Positions 1 to 12,572 of a stretch of DNA of 64,000 bases are shown here, piece by piece (within the stretch, counting starts at the first letter, position 1; every line of letters starts with the position of its first letter). The stretch comes from Botrytis cinerea B05.10. Taxonomy: Eukaryota; Ascomycota; Leotiomycetes; Helotiales; Sclerotiniaceae. Made by a program: the position numbers and the translations under genes. Under the pieces are notes generated by a model. That model made no database searches. It was given only the letters and a program-made list of their open reading frames with translations, and was not told where the DNA came from. Where the stretch lies: the NCBI RefSeq assembly GCF_000143535.2, contig NC_037314.1, positions 1,426,001-1,490,000 of the forward strand, read 5' to 3'.

Positions 1-1455
1 TTGGGTCTGATGCTGTCTCTGATGAATACGGTGAAGGTAGTGACGAAGATAGAGAGCCTATGGAGAATAGTGCCCTGCTTACACCTGGTCGCCGAAAAAG
101 AAAGCGCAAGGAGCGCGCACCACAAGGAACAACCACTCCTTTTCAAGCTTCGTTGCTGTTGCTTAAATCTTTTGTTGGTACTGGCGTGTTATTCCTACCT
201 AAGGCGTATCTCAACGGCGGAATGCTTTTCAGTAACATCATCCTTCTTCTCGTCGCAGCTCTGAGTTACTACTGCTTCGTGTTACTCGTAAACACGCGGC
301 TAAAGGTTGAGGCGTCTTTCGGGGATATGGGAGGTGTTCTCTACGGGAGATGGATGCGAACAGTCATTCTTTCATCGATTGTCATCAGTCAGATGGGATT
401 TGTGGCTGCATACATCGTGTTCACGTCAGAGAACTTGCAAGCTTTCATAGCAGCTGTGACTAATTGTAGAGTTCACTGGGAGGTTTCATGGTTGATCTTG
501 CTACAGATGGCTATTTTCTTGCCATTCTCTCTTTTGCGCGATATCAGCAAGCTCGGATTTACCGCGCTTATAGCAGATGCTTTTATTCTCGTTGGCTTAG
601 TATATCTCTACTATTACGACATTTTCACAATTGTGAAACAAGGTGGTATTTCTGACATCGTCAATTTCAACCAGCAAGACTGGACGTTGTTCATAGGCAC
701 CGCCATTTTTACATTCGAAGGCATCGGCTTGATCATTCCTATTCAAGAATCCATGAAGAACCCAAAGAAGTTTCCTCCTGTTCTCGGTGTGGTCATGATC
801 ATCATCAGCGTAGTATTCATCTCTATGGGTGCTCTTTCTTACGCTGCATTTGGTTCCCATATAGAGACAGTTGTCCTTCTTAATCTTCCACAGAACGACA
901 AGATGGTCAATGGTGTTCAATTCCTCTATTCATGCGCCATTCTTTTGTCAACTCCTCTACAGATCTTCCCAGCCATTAGAATCACGGAGAATGAGCTCTT
1001 TACCAAAAGCGGAAAATACAATCCTTATATCAAATGGCAAAAGAACGTTTTCCGCTTCTTCGTTGTTGCCCTGTGCGCATCCATTGCATACGTTGGCTCT
1101 AACGATTTAGATAAATTTGTTTCGATCGTAGGAAGCTTTGCTTGTATCCCACTGGTATTCATATATCCGGTATGCTATCCATTTTTTTTATCGACAAATT
1201 CCACTTCATTCATATACTTTAATCCCCAGAATTAAGAGACTAACTTTTTTTAAGCCAATGCTACATTATCGAGGTGTAGCCAAAACACGTTTCCGCAAAG
1301 GGGCAGATATTATGCTTTGTATATTTGGCTTGATTGTCATGGTATATACCACGGCATTGACCGTGATCAGCTGGACAAGTGGTGGTGATAAAGTTCCGAA
1401 CGTTGGATATTGTGATAGAAAAGACAGGGCAGGAGGAGAATTGCCATTGTTCTAA
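1..1455 (+). CDS. Vacuolar amino-acid transporter, AVT3/AVT4-like (5' truncated)
   Basis: The gene runs in from the left edge; the frame is open from base 3. Exons are <3..1169 and 1255..1455, separated by an 85-nt intron (donor GTATGC, branch CTAAC, acceptor AAG); the junction is in phase 0. The visible part starts with an acidic stretch (DEYGEGSDEDRE), then a basic RRKRKRK patch, then the Aa_trans (AAAP) domain beginning TTPFQASLLLLKSFVGTGVL. About ten hydrophobic segments follow, and the C-terminus ends GGELPLF. In this family such proteins export neutral amino acids from the vacuole with protons. The acidic, hydrophilic N-terminus before TM1 fits the AVT3/AVT4 branch rather than AVT1. The true start lies outside the window. 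A methionine at base 60 is in frame but probably internal, because coding sequence continues upstream of it. Family confidence is high; the exact paralogue is inferred. Confidence 0.87.
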
Positions 1456-2452
1456 CTCGCATAGACGGCTTGATCTCACAAGTGGCGGGAAGACAAAGGG
1501 CTGTGCTTGTACGCATGTATAAACCGAATACATACATACATATGGATGGAGCTTTTTTTTTTGTCGTTTTTTTTTATGATACTAGATCTTTTAAGTTTTT
1601 TTTCGGGTGGTATGGCTGGATCGGGTGCATAGCGTGTCATTGCACTGGAAATTGATATCTCTTAGTTTTTCTTTTCATTCTCCTTTGTCTTTGTTTCGCA
1701 GTTATAAATGTCAGGATCAGATTGTTATAACATCAAATTGGCCTCAAGGCTTTCGTAACATTTAATAATGGATTGTGCTCCTAGATTGCGGATGTGCTAT
1801 TTAGCAAAAATACCTACAAGTGAGCTCATTTGTTTCGCGTAAGAAGTTACCATTATCCGTAGAAATCTTATGGTTTATTTTCGAATATGTGGTTGTGAGA
1901 GCAAACTTTTAGATCGCGTTCACGAGGAGAGCTTCACTAATTCTCCGAAGTCTTTCAACCTTGCCTGCTGCTTCTTTTCGCTCGCCTGCCCACGTAGACA
2001 TGCCTCTGCCTTTTGGATTACATCTTTCTTACATGCTATTTGATAGGCAATCGATTGACGTTCATTCTAGTTAGCAAATACCCAGACTGTCCCTATGGCA
2101 TATGAGACTTTGCGGCCTCAACACAAAAAAAAAAAAAAAAAAAAAAAAAAAACGATCTCACAATGCTCTAGTTCTCGAACCCCTTTTCTCGTAAAGGGTA
2201 GCGAAGACTAATCAAAGGTAGGGTCTTTAGTGCTAAGCCTAAGCAGAGGGATGATTGTGCTATGCTCAGGTCACATGTCTCGTGCATTCAAGAGGTATCT
2301 ATGTCTTCTTCTTCAGACCCGTTGCTGTCTGTCAAACTCATGCATATTTTCAAACTCGCTTGAGCTTTTTGGGTGGAATATGTGTAGATAGTCATGCCTG
2401 GTACAGCGGTGGCCCAAAACGTATCGCGCCGCTGTTGGTGGGGCCGGTGGGT
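1456..2452. other. Intergenic, with a poly-A tract
   Basis: This is the 3' flank of the transporter. I see no convincing coding region. It is T-rich just after the stop codon and carries a 28-nt A run at 2125-2152. Confidence 0.6.
2125..2152. repeat. Poly-A homopolymer, 28 nt
   Basis: An uninterrupted run of 28 A. It could be slippage or the tail of an old retroposed sequence, but I could not recognise an element or a target duplication beside it. Confidence 0.9.
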
Positions 2453-2737
2453 ATGGAATTAGCTGGTGTAGCTGCGGCGATTTTAGCGGCTCCGCAAGGT
2501 CCTGGGCTATTTGGCGGGACTAGTGCATCTAGAAAGCGTTTTGCTGCAGGTTTGAGTAGTGCGGAGTTGGAGGTGCATAGGATTGGGTTGAGGGCTGAGT
2601 TGGATGCCGTTAGGGGAGAACAGGTTGATAGGGAAGCTTTGGGAAATCAACGAGAAGAAGAGGAAGAAGAGGAAGAAATAAAAATGTACAGTAGAGAAAA
2701 GTTCAACGACGAGAAATTTGGACAAGAGAACAATTAG
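2453..2737 (+). CDS. Small hypothetical protein with Glu-rich tail
   Basis: A 94-codon ORF starting at the ATG at 2453; the frame is open further upstream to about 2255 without a better start. The product begins MELAGVAAAILAAPQGPGLF, continues with a basic segment (SASRKRFAAG), then a charged helical stretch with a run of eight Glu, and ends in a hydrophilic tail. The first half is richer in G+C and in Gly/Ala codons than the DNA around it, which is the main reason to suspect real coding. I recognise no domain. It might instead be an exon of a longer gene whose other parts I cannot place, or a chance ORF. Confidence 0.3.
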   Translation: MELAGVAAAILAAPQGPGLFGGTSASRKRFAAGLSSAELEVHRIGLRAELDAVRGEQVDREALGNQREEEEEEEEIKMYSREKFNDEKFGQENN

Positions 2738-3164
2738 CGTTATTAACTTGGGGTAAAAACAGTTAAGAGTGATAATATCAAGTTCCAGCTTGCTCCTGTC
2801 CCACTCCTTTTCTCGCACAGTTCCACTTTCCTCGATCTTCATCACATCCTCTTTGATGCTGCGCACCTAGAACCTGTAATTGCACCGTTCTCTCGATTCA
2901 CGGAACTAGAAGGCAAAAATTCTTTTATTGAAGGTAGACATTTTTTTTTGTGTATAACAATATTAGTATGTCCACAGAAAAACATTGGATATTTGCATCG
3001 TAAGAACTGAATAATAAAAGCTGCCACCCATCGCGAAGCTATACACTGAAAAGAAATTCATAAAAATGCATGAGATGAGATCGCATACTCAATCTCTGAT
3101 TCACATCCCAAGCTCTGATCTCAAAAATCATAGAGCATTTCAAACTCATGATATCCAGCGTGCT
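2738..3164. other. Intergenic
   Basis: AT-rich DNA between the small ORF and the 3' end of the nitronate monooxygenase. Nothing is recognised. Confidence 0.5.
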
Positions 3165-4543
3165 TTACAAACGACTTAATCCCTCTCTAATCAACTTCCT
3201 CATTCCCTCCCTCACCTCAATCACAATGTCACGAGCATCCATAGTCTCTCGAACCAATCCAACACCACTGCCAGCGTATGTACACAGTCGTCCCTTGTTA
3301 CCATACCCCTCATCTCCTCTTTTCGCCTCATCTTCATAAAGCTCTTTATTCTGCTCCATACTCATACCGTTCGCTTCATCCCAGTAACTTCTGTTAACTA
3401 CTCCTCTTCCATTATATTCTTCGGGCCAGCCTGCTGTTCCTCTCAATTTGTCATAAAGGGTTGTTCTCGTGGTTGATACACCACCATCTTCTGCTGCCAA
3501 TACTGCATTTCGGTAGCCCGTCGATATCACTGCCTCAGAAGAAGCCAAAAACCGTGTACCCATGCATATCCCACTAGCACCCAACATAAACGAAGCTGCT
3601 GCTCCACGTGACTCGACTATTCCACCTGCAGCAATGAGAGGTATGTGCGAATACGCGCTTGAACGTAATGCAGATGCGCATTCAGGAAGCAGAGAAACGA
3701 TTGAGGAAGAATGAGCGAGACCGTGGCCACCAGCGTCAGAGCCTTGGATAACGAGAACATCAGGGTCACAAAAATGAGCAGCCGACAGGGCAGAAGAGAC
3801 GGTGCCGACTTGAATCCAAATCTTGGTAAGATTACCTGTGAGCTTTCGGATTGAGTCTGCCCACTCCTGCAAATCTGAGCTAGTATGCGGCGCGAACAAC
3901 CATACCGCTGCAGGGGGGAATGGAAGGGGAGCGAGAATTGACAAGACATGCTCAAGATCACAACCCCAGACTATAAACCCAATCCCTATAGGAAGAGTAT
4001 CTCGATAGCTACCGGGAATAGGGTCATTTGAGAGTGAATCTTGTATCTCTCTGATTTCGTCCGAAAGGGTGGAGAGACTGGATGGTTTCGAGTATTAGTT
4101 TGGTCATATATGAAATTATGCATAGCGTAGCTTAAACTGGGATTGAGAAGAGTGTGGTATGAGTTGTAAAATCGCTCTAGATAGCATATTGCCCCAACGC
4201 TAGTTGACCAAAAGTATCAAATATTTATGAGCAACATAAAAGTGGAGTAATATAGACCTAGTATATTATCTAGGTAGCCGCCCGCTCAGCGAGCTCGTCT
4301 CATATATACTTAGTGTGAGACGTCCCCTGGAAAAAGCAGTGATTTGCGATAAAAAGCGAATATAAAGGAATAGGGATCAGCTCACTCGTGACCAGCAGCA
4401 AGGAAACCTAAACCACCAGCTCTAGAAACAGCTAAAGCCAAGGCAGGCTTCGAGATTAAGCGCATAGGAGCAGACGATATAAGCGGATAAGTTGTCCATG
4501 GGTAGTCCTTACGGAGCGTTTGCTTATGGTTAGACGGTGACAT
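3165..4543 (-). CDS. Nitronate monooxygenase (2-nitropropane dioxygenase family)
   Basis: FMN-dependent enzyme of the family that oxidises alkyl nitronates (for example propionate 3-nitronate) to carbonyl compounds and nitrite. Exon 1 is complement(4386..4543) and exon 2 complement(3165..4077); together they give 356 codons plus stop. The N-terminus reads through YPLISSAPM, VSRAGGLGFLAAGHDLSTLS and LPIGIGFIVWG. The FMN-phosphate motif QGSDAGGHG is near residue 164, followed by IPLIAAGGIV and a GASGICMGTRF segment, both typical of the TIM-barrel fold. Length fits the family. The single intron (4078..4385, 308 nt) is unusually long for this window and contains a 7-bp inverted repeat (4296-4302 with 4316-4322). 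The donor is GTGAGC and the acceptor CAG. It is divergent from RPB11. Which nitronate it uses cannot be told from sequence. Confidence 0.88.
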
Positions 4544-5237
4544 TATTCGATGTGATCCAGAGTTCCTGTAGCTGGAAGATGCGAAGTAATTGGAACCAAT
4601 GCAACTTTCGACGTTTGAGAGATGATGATACGAAGAAGCTGGAGGGACTTGGAGATGGAAAACAGGAGATGTCTATTTGAATTTCATGTGCAACGCGATA
4701 ATAACATGAGGACTATGCTGAGGGTATCTTTCAAGATGCGTTGTGCAATTTTCGAACAAATATGAAGTGATCCAAAAAAACACTCATAAATACTTTATTT
4801 TGCAAAAGAAAAGAAAACAATGCGGTCGGTCGATGGGCTAGATGTATGGCTTCACAAATGAAGAGGAGGCTGAGAGAGGCTGGTGAGAGCCTCGGCCGCG
4901 TCCACGGATGCTCCACTATGCCTAATTTGGACTAGCTCTTTACGGGTCTTGGCATTGTCTTTGTCACCAGCTTCACAAGTTTATATCGTTTGTATCTTCA
5001 CTGTCACTGTCAAAATTACAACGACGCTGCTATTTACTGGTCCTGCCACAGCTCCTTCCATTTATTCTTGGATAACGTGCCATACCTTACTCCAATTGAA
5101 ACCCCAGCTTCAATCTTCAGACGAGCACATTATACCTTGAAATACATTGTAAGTTCTTCCCAGTTTGCAGCAAAATCCAAAATGTCAAAACAGGCACAAA
5201 GAGGGAATTATCCAAAAGAACAATTGCTAAAGTAATT
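4544..5237. promoter_or_regulatory. Bidirectional promoter region, nitronate monooxygenase / RPB11
   Basis: About 0.7 kb between two divergent start codons must hold both promoters and 5' leaders. I cannot point to individual sites with confidence. Confidence 0.45.
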
Positions 5238-5865
5238 ATGGCCGCCTTAGGAAATATGTCGAACGCGCCTGAGAGGTATATCTTATCTCCATAGCTTTTA
5301 TACCTATATGCGCCGCACGCGACAATGAAGGATAGAAGCTAACCATACACAATAGATTCGAGTTATTTATTCTCGGAGATGGCGAGAAGAAGTGTACTGA
5401 GGAAGCCGATACGCGTAAGTTGTAGATAATTGCGTATGCTGGCACTGCAGCAGATTATGCTAATAAACTGTTGTCCAGGCACCCCCAACTCTTCGGTTTT
5501 TACCTTCAACAAAGAAGACCACACTCTCGCCAACATGTTGCGTGCTCATCTGTTGAAAGATCCGCATGTTATATTTTCTGGCTATAAGAGTACGCCTACT
5601 ACACTACCAGCAAAATTCCATTATACCAATGGATGCCCAGACTTTTTGGAGATTTTGTACTAATTGGAGGCGCATAGTTCCTCATCCCCTCTTTTCCAAA
5701 TTCGAACTCCGGATCCAAACTGATGGTGAGATAACTCCCAAGGAGGCTCTGGTCGCCTGTTGCCGTAACTTGGTATCCGAACTCGAGGTTTTCAGCCGCG
5801 AATTTACCAAGGAGTTTGAGCTACGAAAGATGGTCAGCGGTGACGTCGCGGCTGCCGACAAATAA
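5238..5865 (+). CDS. RPB11: RNA polymerase II subunit RPB11
   Basis: Small Pol II core subunit that pairs with RPB3 through an alpha-like (RpoA/D) dimerisation fold, needed for polymerase assembly in the nucleus. Four exons: 5238..5275, 5356..5414, 5479..5589 and 5678..5865. They add up to 131 codons plus stop, and every junction keeps the frame. The protein reads [20 protein letters not shown], then the conserved [32 protein letters not shown] and a C-terminal helix with [12 protein letters not shown]. Length is close to the roughly 120 residues of the yeast protein. The first exon is only 38 nt; the second in-frame ATG at 5256 is an alternative start. Three introns in so small a gene means simple ORF calling misses its first half. 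Identification is secure. Confidence 0.95.
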
Positions 5866-8023
5866 TTCATTATATAAAAGGATAACTATCTGGAAATAAG
5901 GAATGGGGCGTTCTGGGCAGAGGGAGGGAGGCAGTATGGCGCAAAATGGTACGGGGTTTTGAGGTTCCATCATGATATGGGTTGGTTACATGGGGCTACA
6001 CAGTGGATATCTAATTCCCCAGGGAGAAATGCCTGCCAATTTGCATCGATGTTCAAGTATTTCAGCAATCGCAAGAGATGTGTTCCCCCACACTGGATCG
6101 TCTATGAGTTAGTTGTCTATGAGGTGAACTAAGTGCACACTTCGTGCTTGAAGAGGGGGCCGATGCGGCGTGTTGTAAAGCGCAACATAACCATTCGAGC
6201 TGAAACGGGGAAAAGTGGTGTTGAATCCGTGGCTCTGCAGGCATACATATATGTGCGGCTTTCCAACACATTTATTGCTGGTCATGGTTGATCAGTGTAA
6301 CAACAAAGGTCAATCTTTTCTTTGTAGTCCCTACCTATTCTTCAAGAACCTGAGTCAAAGGTTGAAGGCCAGTATTGCTCTATTCTTAAAGTATACTTAC
6401 AGGCACCAGTGGTCCTTGGTCCATCCGATTCAATTCGTTGGATTCAAACCCTGAGAATTTCGCCTGGAGCTCAAAATTTCCGCAACAAATGGTCTTTGGC
6501 ATGGGAAGAAAAATGCGAGGGCAGGAACAGTCAAGTGTGTGTATAATAAATTTGTTACCGCGAGTATCTAGGTACTTTCAAACATGCACAAGCATACTTC
6601 GGTATCAAGACCATCAAGAATGATGAGTAAATTATATACTACTGAATGGCAATGGTTGGATCGCGAATCATGGAATGTATCTACATTGTGGAATGCATCA
6701 CTGCACGTAATTATTTCCTCCGAGATATGTTGACACATTTGACTCGCGGGCCAGCCAAGGGATCTCATCTAGTTCGAACATCTTGTCATACGTCAAAATT
6801 GCATTCCATTTAAAAAGGATAAATTTCATGTTGGTTTGTTTCCTCTCTTTCGACATTCGGATCCCCTCGCCCTCAATTAAGAAGACACACGGAAAACGAA
6901 CTTCCTATTAAGGATTTGCTTCCTCTACAGAGCCTCACACTCAGTTAAGAATGCTGGCAACACACCACTGTTTTGAAGTCAAGGTGGAGGTCGTGGCTGG
7001 CTCTGATACTTTTTGATGAAGAAGAAAAGAAAATTGTTGCGCAAAATTTGAATATTTGTAGCCGCAATGGTGATCTGCGCTAATTACTAAGCGAAAAGCA
7101 GAGTTTGCTTTTCTGCCTAAACCTATTTTAGGAAAGTAAAAAGATCATCCACGTGATATCGCGATTATTTCAACAAATTGACCCAGATCTCATTCCACGG
7201 ATAGACGGCGACGTAACATGTCAAGATTTTCTCTTTGCATTCCGATCTTATCTCAGTGCGCCATGAGCAGGAATTTCTTTACTGTAGGTGTCGTCCTTCG
7301 TGAGTGGATGAAGTACAATTTCTATTTCACGCCTTGCTTGCCTAGATCTCATCTCAACCAGTGTTGAGCAGTTATACGTCCCAGCAAGTGGGTAGCCCCT
7401 TCAAAGAATTCTTCTGTCTTAACATCTGTAATTATGATTGTCGTAATAAGCGTCGGGGGTGACACTTTTCCGTGGGATAGTTGCTATGAGCGTGAGTTGG
7501 CGATTATCATTCCACCTCGTAATTTAAAAAATACCTAAGTCATGCGTGAATTTTCAGTTGAGTATTTGTTCCTTCTCTTCTAGTTAGAAAGTTGCGGCTT
7601 TCGATTTGAAGAGTTGCTGACGGGAAGGATATATAAAATTCTCAACTGGAGTAAGCCGCGCAGTGGGCAAAGATGCTTCTGGGGCGTTCAAATGCTTCTT
7701 AAATCCTTTCTGCTTCTACGCCACATTTGAAAGTTATCATTCCTCACTACTAGAAAAGGAAAGTTCAGTCTCGTGCATTCTCCAGCGTCTATTTCGTATG
7801 TACTAGTACACATGGTTCGAAGGGCTTGTTTGAATTACTGCGATATCTTGATTCCGAAGATCAATGTCTTAAGTTAGCTTTCAGGTCCCAGTGTCGAACT
7901 CAGGTATGAGGCTTTTCAATGCGGGGAATGTCAAGATCGTGGAACACTTTAAAAGAATATACATATAGCCGGGGATACCGCCACTTTTGGTGACATGATT
8001 CCACTTGAGTCGTGGATTCAACA
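5866..8023. other. Intergenic, no gene recognised
   Basis: About 2.2 kb with only short ORFs lacking recognisable content. It holds the 3' end of RPB11 and the promoter of the aspartic protease. Confidence 0.5.
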
Positions 8024-10303
8024 ATGTTCTCCATGGTTACATGGTTGCTTCTTTTGGCCGTAACGGTAGCGGCCTTCCTTGATATTGAAGATGATTTCGA
8101 AAACAATGCAACTACCAAAGTCTTACCAAACCGGATGGTTGATGATGGAGTTTTTCAGCTGGGAGTGACGAAAGTTGCGGGAGTCCCAAATGTTCAAAAA
8201 AGGCAATCCAAGTCAAATTTGGCCAACCCTTACATTGGGGATATTTACATGATCACCGGTATGTCATTTCAAGCGTACCCTCAATCATGTTGGCTAATCA
8301 TAAGCAGTACAGATTGGGTATCCCGCGCAGTCTATAACCCTCAGTATCGATACAGGGAGCAGTGATGTTTGGGTGAATCCACAGTGCGCTACCTCGGGGT
8401 GGACATCATTTTGCTCCAGTTATCCTCAGTACGATCCCACGAAATCTACCTCTTTCGTACCATTGAGTCAAGCCTTGAATATAGCGTATGGTATCGGCGC
8501 AGTAACTGGAGCTTATGCGACGGACAATTTTATGTTAGTAATCATCCCAGTTTTTCAGATACTTATTGACAAAGTTTAGGATGGGGTCAGGTCCAACTCT
8601 TAAAAAACTTCAGTTTGGTGTTGCATCGGGCAGTAATCGAATGTTTGCGGGTATCATGGGTGTATCTTGGGGGCTTGGCCTTGGAACTGGTTATTACAAT
8701 ATTATTGATCAACTTGCTTTGCAAGGTCTGACGAAAACTCGTGCATTTGCCATAGACTTGGGCAATGTCGATACAGCTTCAGGTATGACTTCCAGGTTTA
8801 CATGACTGTACTAGTTGACTCATTCTATAGGCTCCATTATCTTTGGCGGTCTTGATACAAAGAAGTACTATGGCTCACTAATTAAAAATCCCATTATACC
8901 ATTTTATCAAAGTCCGGATGGTTATCCAAGGTAATTACTTTCTTGACTTCTGTCCTGCGTATTGGATGGTCTTACTGAACAGTCTTGAAATTAGATATTG
9001 GATCAATATGACGTACTTTGGAATCACATTTCCAGGCCAGCTACCGACAAATTTGACATCCACTGGCTATGCGAAACCCGTCATTGTTGACTCCGGAAGT
9101 ACATTGAGTTATTTGCCACCTTCACTTGTCAACGCCATGCTCCCTTATTTTCCAGGATGGGTCAGTAAAGGAGGTGGCCTCTATACCATTCCTTGTAGCT
9201 TCCGAAATATCGCAGGCACGATGGATTTCGGATTCGCAGGGCAGATTATCAGGATCCAATTAGCTCAATTCATATGGTTCAATGGTGCTACATGCTATGG
9301 GCCCATTGCCAATGCCGCCGAAAAGACGGATGTGATCTTAGGAGATACCTTCATGAGAGGTGCTTATGTGGTGTTTGATCAGGACAACGCAAATGTCCAT
9401 ATTGCGCAAGCTGCGAGTTGCGGATCAAATATTGTGCCCATCACTTCGGGTACCGATGGAGTTCCTTCAATGACAGGAGGTTGTCCGAGTCCCGCATTTT
9501 CTTATGGAACATCATCTTATACGGTTAGTAGCTGTCCAAAATTTGCACAACAATTCAATGATATCAATGCCTGAAACTAATTCGCTAACATGGGGAAAAA
9601 GGTCTATCCAACTCCCTCGGCATTAGTTCCATCTTCTTCATTCAGATCTTCTTCATCTACATCTTCTTCGAGAAGTAAGCAATTAATCTAATCACGCGCC
9701 CTCAATCCGAGTGGCAGATAGTTCATAACCCAAATGTTCCCCTCGCACTCCTGTTTTAAAGCCAACACTAACTCGAATTATTCAGGTTCCACACTCCCTA
9801 CATTGAAAATTACTTCAATAACATCCCCTCTCACCACATCAACAACTAGATCTATTATCACTTCATCCTCTACGCCAATACTTAGATCTTCTAACCTTTC
9901 ACTCCCCTCTTCGTCCTCTTCGTCAACGGTTAGAGTTTCTACCCTTCCAACTTCCCCTTCATCGAGAACCACTTCAACGAGCTCTTCCCCCACAATAGCG
10001 ATAATGAGGTCTTCTGCCCTTTTATTCTCTTCTTCATCCTCTACGTCAATAGCTAGAACTTCTACTGCCCTTTTACTGACAACCACTTCGACGAGATCTT
10101 CTACCCCTTCGTCATCTACATCAACTACTAGATCTTCATCCTCGTCGCTGGGGCTTGGTTTGATCGGCTCTACGACTACGTCTACAACATCCACCAGATC
10201 TTCTTCGCTTTCTTCATTTCGTTCTTCATCTTCATCTATATCCTGTGGCATAGGCTGTGGACCGACGACTACTGTGTATATTACCGTTACCAGGTCGACC
10301 TGA
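8024..10303 (+). CDS. Secreted aspartic endopeptidase (A1 family) with Ser/Thr-rich tail
   Basis: Pepsin-like protease predicted to be secreted or wall-associated. Seven exons: 8024..8258, 8308..8533, 8580..8782, 8831..8930, 8983..9523, 9602..9674 and 9786..10303, giving 631 codons plus stop with all phases consistent. Two donors are GTTAGT. The start is the ATG at 8024; upstream in-frame codons have no ATG. A signal peptide covers about residues 1-18 (WLLLLAVTVAAF). The first catalytic motif DTGSSDVW has Asp at residue 93, the flap is AYGIG, and the second motif is VDSGSTLS with Asp near residue 291, so both active-site aspartates are present. A KR before QSKS near residue 60 is a possible Kex2 propeptide site. 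After about residue 435 the chain becomes a Ser/Thr/Arg-rich linker of roughly 190 residues, likely heavily O-mannosylated. It ends TTTVYITVTRST without a hydrophobic GPI signal, so the last exon may be incomplete or the protein simply released. Confidence 0.88.
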
Positions 10304-11767
10304 AAATGATGCGCGTGTTCAATCTTTTTTGTTTAGATTCTGAATGCGACATGTAAGGATAGCCCAGTATGACGCATCATAATAGGTTCTTTATGGTGCG
10401 ATTGGAAAGGTTGGACTACTTTTTCACTTAGAGGCCTGCATTGTATGATTTATTTTTATGATGAGACACTGGACAGTCTGCAGTATACGAGGGCAGCTGT
10501 CCAGGGAAAAAATAACTGACCCGTTTATATCGCAACGCAATCAGATTCTGTGCGAGTAGAGAATTCAGTTTAAAGCTAGTGGGTTTGGGCCCTTTGATGG
10601 ATATAGAGGGCAAAAGAACTTGGGATTATCCTTTCCGGCTCTGTACTTGTTGGTCTATCAATAACAGTGTGCAATTCTTACTATTCATCTAATCTATTGT
10701 ATGGAGCAACGTTCCATTTTCTATGTGAGATTAATAAACGAAGGGCTTCAGTCCAGGCTTCAAAATGTCTCGATTATACCGGAGATGAGTTCGCACGTTT
10801 CTCGTGATCCTGCAAGTTTGCGAGACGAAGGAAGATTGAAGAGTGCATTCCGATGAGTCGTCAAGGTCGGTTTGTAGGCCTACTTCGATTGCCACTTCAT
10901 ACAAGGGGTAGGACTATTGATGATGATTTGAAACCAAATTATAGGTAATATATATATCGAGATTCTGGAACAGAATAGGGCACAAAAGCCACGCACGCCC
11001 AGTAATTCTATTGATTTTGGATTTTTTATCCGCCCGGAACCTCTGGTGCGTGGAACTGCCAACTCTTTTCCGGAATCCGATTGCCATCTAAATGCGATAA
11101 ATGAGACTACCTACTGTTGATGTTACATGCTCACTAGAGCCAACATACATGACTGCGTTTGAACAACACTTGGTGCAATCTGCTTCGCTCTCGTGAACAA
11201 TGACAAATGACGACACTCGCTAATCCGTCGCATCTCGTTCTTTCGACATGGCTGGAAGTCAACACATGGTAAGAGGTCACGAAGCTTCCGTTGACTATAT
11301 GGGCTCATAACCACCTCTGTCGAAGAGTTCGTAAGTTCACCACGCATGACTCTATTAAATCTCTTGACGTAATTCCATCGCAATTTCTCCTTCAAATCCC
11401 CGTTGTAACAAGTTGAATTTGTAGTATGGCCACTACCACCAGTACTTCCAGTCTCAAAAGATTTGCTATCCCAATCTGGTACATTTCATACAATCACATG
11501 AGAGCAGTATGGTCTGAATAAGTACCTCTATGCATTGATGGAGATTGGGATTAATTATTTTTAGCACGACAACATCCCCAGTTGTTCGAATTTGAGTTTG
11601 CCACGGGGGTCGTAAGCCTGTGGAGATTGCCTTTAAATTAGGCCATGGACACCATTTGACTACCGAACTTTTCTATCCCGCCATATGCTGCTGCTGCACT
11701 CCGAGACTTCTTCAACTCAATTTGCACCATAGACGCCCATCTACAGTAATGCTCGACGCAAACTACA
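10304..11767. other. Intergenic
   Basis: 3' flank of the protease and upstream region of the next small ORF. I see no gene here. Confidence 0.45.
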
Positions 11768-12130
11768 ATGTCGTCTCACAACATCGCCAGCTCCATTTTC
11801 ATATGTATCTATTCCACCTCGTCAGGGCTTCATAAACAAACTGAGACGTCCACAAACAAATCTATCACTTGGTACCGGTACTTCAGCCGTTTTAGCGGTA
11901 AAGAAGCTGATGAAACGCTGGCTTCAAATTACACCCAATCCATACCATCGCTCTTTAGGGAATCTTGGCAATCGATCAAAGTGGATATCATTTCATGTTC
12001 CTGGCTTGAAAAAAAGTTGATAGCCGTGCTCGCCCTTGATAACGAATATCAGAGTGGCTCGGACTGGTTAGATGAAGTGGAGGCTGTGGAGCTAATCGTT
12101 GAAAAGGATATAAATTTGGAAGAAGCTTAA
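11768..12130 (+). CDS. Hypothetical small protein
   Basis: A 120-codon ORF with an ATG at 11768 in good context. The product has a hydrophobic N-terminal stretch and an acidic C-terminus (DWLDEVEAVELIVEKDINLE). The acidic amphipathic end looks protein-like, but there is no recognised domain, and overlapping frames are also open, so this may be noise. Confidence 0.28.
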   Translation: MSSHNIASSIFICIYSTSSGLHKQTETSTNKSITWYRYFSRFSGKEADETLASNYTQSIPSLFRESWQSIKVDIISCSWLEKKLIAVLALDNEYQSGSDWLDEVEAVELIVEKDINLEEA

Positions 12131-12572
12131 GCTTGGATCTCCATATGATGATGAATTTCAATGAAATTGGATCTTAGTGGATCATTAGGAAATGGTTCGA
12201 TTGGTTCTGGACTTTCAAATGTTTAGGACTGAAGATCAGGTGAAAAAGACCTTTCCATCCCTTTCTTTGCTTGATCTCAATTGAAGCTTGTTGGGTTCGG
12301 TTTGTGTGCTGTTCATCCTATCTTCATCATCTTCTCTCCCTCCTTTCCTCTTGTTTTCTTATACTTTCTTTGCTTCAATTCATCTGGAATCGCATTAGTT
12401 ATATACCCCATTGTTTACTTTGAATCCGGGCAACCTTAATCTGAACTTTATTTGTATATCCGTTCTTGTGTCCGTCAATCTTTTCCAGATTCAATCTTAT
12501 CTATCTTCCCTCAACTTCATAGACACAACCACAACGTATCTGACCTGAACCTTCTCTCTCCCTGCCTTTCCA
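12131..12572 (+). promoter_or_regulatory. Promoter and pyrimidine-rich leader of the following gene
   Basis: CT-rich tracts (12300-12360 and 12480-12570) lead directly to the ATG at 12573, the usual look of a filamentous-fungal promoter and 5' UTR. Confidence 0.4.

Noticed and set aside
9778..10251. Antisense acidic ORF of 157 codons
   Set aside because: Mirror image of the Ser/Thr-rich tail exon of the aspartic protease: Ser/Thr codons read backwards give Glu/Asp/Val runs.
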